64,000 nt of DNA, taken from Rhodocyclales bacterium. Its GTDB lineage: Bacteria; Pseudomonadota; Gammaproteobacteria; Burkholderiales; Rhodocyclaceae. Position numbers and translations under genes: made by a program. Every line of letters begins with the position of its first letter. The first letter of the stretch is position 1. Location: the NCBI GenBank assembly GCA_003105015.1, contig PQAF01000039.1, positions 1-64,000 on the forward strand, written 5' to 3'. Shown here in pieces: positions 62,023 through 64,000 of the stretch. Under the pieces are notes generated by a model. That model saw only the letters and a list, made by a program, of their open reading frames with translations. It was not told the DNA's origin and did no database searches.

Positions 62023-64000
62023 ATGTGCGGACTTGCGGCGCTGGTTGGTGCGTATCCGATTCCTGCGGCATCCCTGGTCGCGATGCTGGATCTGATTCGT
62101 CATCGCGGCCCGGATGACGAGGGGTGGGCGGCTTTCGAGGGCGAGAATCTGGCGGCAACGTGCGGCGGCGGTGCGGACACCCCGGCCGCTTGCTATGCGG
62201 CCTCCTTGCCCTATGCCCCGACGCCGGGTGCGGCGATGCCGCAAGGCGCGCGCGCCGCCCTCGGGCACCGGCGCCTGTCCATTCTCGATATCTCCCCGAC
62301 CGGGCACCAGCCGATGTCCTATCGGGACGGGCGCTACTGGATCGTGTTCAACGGCGAGATCTACAACCATCTCGAGCTGAGGCGGGAGCTCGAAGCGCTC
62401 GGGCATCGCTTCGCGTCGCGCTCCGACACCGAGGTGATATTGGCCGCCTATGCGGAATGGGGTGAGGCGTGTCTGGAGCGGCTCGAGGGCATGTTCGCGT
62501 TCGTCCTGGTGGATCGCCACGAGGCGGCCGTGTTCGCGGCGCGCGATCGCTTCGGCATCAAGCCGCTGTATTACTGGGTGACGCCGGACCGCACTGTGGC
62601 GTTCGCCTCGGAGATCAAGCAGTTTTCCGCCCTGCCGGGCTGGCGCGCGGTGATGAACGGCCAGCGCGCCTACGATTTCCTGGCCTGGGGCATCCTCGAC
62701 CATACCGACGAGACGATGTTCAGGGGCGTCTTTCAGTTACGCCCGGGGACCTCGGTGCGGCTCGACCTGGGGCGAGGGTCGGCTGCGGAGCCGGCGGGGC
62801 GACTGGCGCGGCGCGAATGGTACCGGCTTGCCGGCAGGCCCTTCGAAGGCGGCCTGGAAGATGCCGCGGCCGGTTTCAGCGTGCGCTTCCATGAGTCCGT
62901 GCGCGCGCATCTGCGGGCGGACGTGCCGCTGGGCTCGTGCCTTTCCGGCGGCCTGGATTCCTCTTCCATCGTCTGTGCGATGAATGATCTGTTGCGGCGG
63001 GATGGCGTGAAGGAGAAGCAGCATGCCTTTTCGTCCTGTTCCGCTATCCCGCGCTTCGACGAGCGCGCCTATGTCGAGGAAGTCGTCAGGCACACGGAAA
63101 TCGAGGCGCACTACGTTTATCCCGATCTCGACAAGTTGTTCGATCTGCTCGACCGCATCACGTGGCACCAGGACGAGCCGTTCGGCTCGACCAGCATCTT
63201 CGCGCAGTGGTCGGTGTTCGGCCTCGCGGCGGACAATGGCGTGAAGGTCATGCTCGACGGACAGGGGGCGGACGAGCAGCTGGCGGGGTATCAGGGCTAC
63301 CACGGTGCCTTGTACGCCAGCTTGTTCCGGCAGTTGCGCTGGATCGAGCTCTGGCGCGAAATACGCGCCGCCAGGAAGCTGCATGGCCACGGCCCGCTCT
63401 GGGCGGCCAAGTACCTGGCCGATGCCCTGCTGCCGGCGGCGCTGCGCTATCCTCTGCGGGCGCTGGTCGGGAAGGAGACGGCCGCGCCGGCGTGGCTGGA
63501 TTTGCAGCGACTGGGGGCGGCACCGTGCGATCCGATGCGCGGCGAAGCTGGAGCTGCACTGTCGATCGGCGAGCTTTCCTACCGGCAACTGACGCGCAGC
63601 AATCTGCAGATGCTTTTGCATTGGGAGGATCGCGATTCCATGGCGCATTCCATCGAGGCGAGGGTGCCGTTCCTCGACCACAGGCTGGTCGAGTTCGTGC
63701 TGGGACTTCCCGACGCCTGCAAGATACATGGGGGAGTGACCAAGCGCGTATTGCGCGAGGGTTTGCGGGGCGTGCTGCCGGAATCGATCCGCGTCAGGAT
63801 GAGCAAGCTTGGCTTCGTCACCCCCGAGGAGCACTGGATGCGCCAGGAGGCGCCGGAAAAATTCAGGCAGGCGGTCAGGGAGGCAGTGGCCGCGTCGCAG
63901 GGAGTGCTGCGGCCGGAGGCGCTGCGGCTTGCCGACGACGTGATCGCCGGCAGGCGCCCCTTCGACTTCACGGTCTGGCGCATGATCAGTTTCGCTGCCT
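62023..64000 (+). CDS. asnB: Asparagine synthase family amidotransferase 3, open at right edge
   Basis: An ATG at 62023 opens a frame that runs without a stop to the window end (at least 659 codons). MCGLAALVGAYPIP has the glutaminase Cys2, HRGPDDEGW, VFNGEIYNHLELRRELE and ARDRFGIKPLYYW follow, and the synthase half has CLSGGLDSSSIVCA and MLDGQGADEQLAGYQGYHG. EARVPFLDHRLVEFVLGLPD and the last visible residues (TVWRMISFAA) are near the normal C-terminus of the family. GC-rich codon use separates it from the first two copies. Confidence 0.88.
   Translation, partial: MCGLAALVGAYPIPAASLVAMLDLIRHRGPDDEGWAAFEGENLAATCGGGADTPAACYAASLPYAPTPGAAMPQGARAALGHRRLSILDISPTGHQPMSYRDGRYWIVFNGEIYNHLELRRELEALGHRFASRSDTEVILAAYAEWGEACLERLEGMFAFVLVDRHEAAVFAARDRFGIKPLYYWVTPDRTVAFASEIKQFSALPGWRAVMNGQRAYDFLAWGILDHTDETMFRGVFQLRPGTSVRLDLGRGSAAEPAGRLARREWYRLAGRPFEGGLEDAAAGFSVRFHESVRAHLRADVPLGSCLSGGLDSSSIVCAMNDLLRRDGVKEKQHAFSSCSAIPRFDERAYVEEVVRHTEIEAHYVYPDLDKLFDLLDRITWHQDEPFGSTSIFAQWSVFGLAADNGVKVMLDGQGADEQLAGYQGYHGALYASLFRQLRWIELWREIRAARKLHGHGPLWAAKYLADALLPAALRYPLRALVGKETAAPAWLDLQRLGAAPCDPMRGEAGAALSIGELSYRQLTRSNLQMLLHWEDRDSMAHSIEARVPFLDHRLVEFVLGLPDACKIHGGVTKRVLREGLRGVLPESIRVRMSKLGFVTPEEHWMRQEAPEKFRQAVREAVAASQGVLRPEALRLADDVIAGRRPFDFTVWRMISFAA

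Overview
The window looks like a chromosomal segment of a high-GC betaproteobacterium. The evidence is about 65% GC in the housekeeping part, the order pcm / rhodanese / tolC-type / waaA / waaC, and a THI-box riboswitch on thiC. A Rhodocyclales-type host is plausible, but this is inferred from gene order and composition rather than from a marker gene. No rRNA, tRNA, CRISPR array, transposase or integrase was recognised.

Layout. 1-0.85 kb: AT-richer accessory DNA with two unrecognised minus-strand ORFs, followed by a PIN toxin/antitoxin pair. 1.6-7.8 kb: MFS transporter, semialdehyde dehydrogenase, Zn alcohol dehydrogenase and riboswitch-controlled thiC. 7.8-10.3 kb: LemA plus a DUF2207 membrane protein. 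10.3-19.2 kb: a TetR repressor with a strong promoter and palindromic operator, driving a tightly overlapping double RND efflux operon (adaptor-pump-adaptor-pump). 19.3-25.0 kb: pcm, rhodanese, TolC-type channel, an AAA/DUF4143 ATPase, then waaA and waaC (LPS inner core) on the minus strand. 25.0-29.1 kb: an accessory patch with REP-like repeats, two more VapBC-type modules, a nucleotide-sugar epimerase and a second AAA/DUF4143 ATPase.

29.1-64 kb: a very large surface-polysaccharide locus, all on the + strand and open at the right edge. It starts with a MarR-type EPS-associated regulator with its own operator. Next come wbpA, wbpB, wbpD and wbpE (and wbpI further on) for UDP-2,3-diacetamido-2,3-dideoxy-uronic acid, another epimerase, an APS kinase, three AsnB-type amidotransferases, an ABC exporter (wzm/wzt) and also a Wzx-type flippase. 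The modifying and assembly genes include fused enzymes: sulfotransferase-methyltransferase, deacetylase-like-glycosyltransferase, and glycosyltransferase-glucuronyl C5-epimerase. There are also a separate NodB-like protein, a sugar formyltransferase, methyltransferases and at least four related glycosyltransferases.

Three points stand out. (i) APS kinase, sulfotransferase, uronyl C5-epimerase and deacetylase-like domains sit in one locus, which suggests a sulfated, C5-epimerised, amidated uronate polysaccharide, possibly with glycosaminoglycan-like chemistry. (ii) Six arrays of a 7-bp repeat (ACTGCCA and variants) punctuate only the 31.9-36.6 kb part. They bracket two genes foreign to the pathway (a four-helix-bundle protein and a Bro-N protein), have been inserted in frame into wbpE, and form the 3' end of cysC. 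(iii) A 396-bp identical duplication has left a broken sulfotransferase copy upstream of the intact fusion gene. Both AAA/DUF4143 genes have palindromes overlapping or abutting their start codons, which suggests autoregulated accessory modules.
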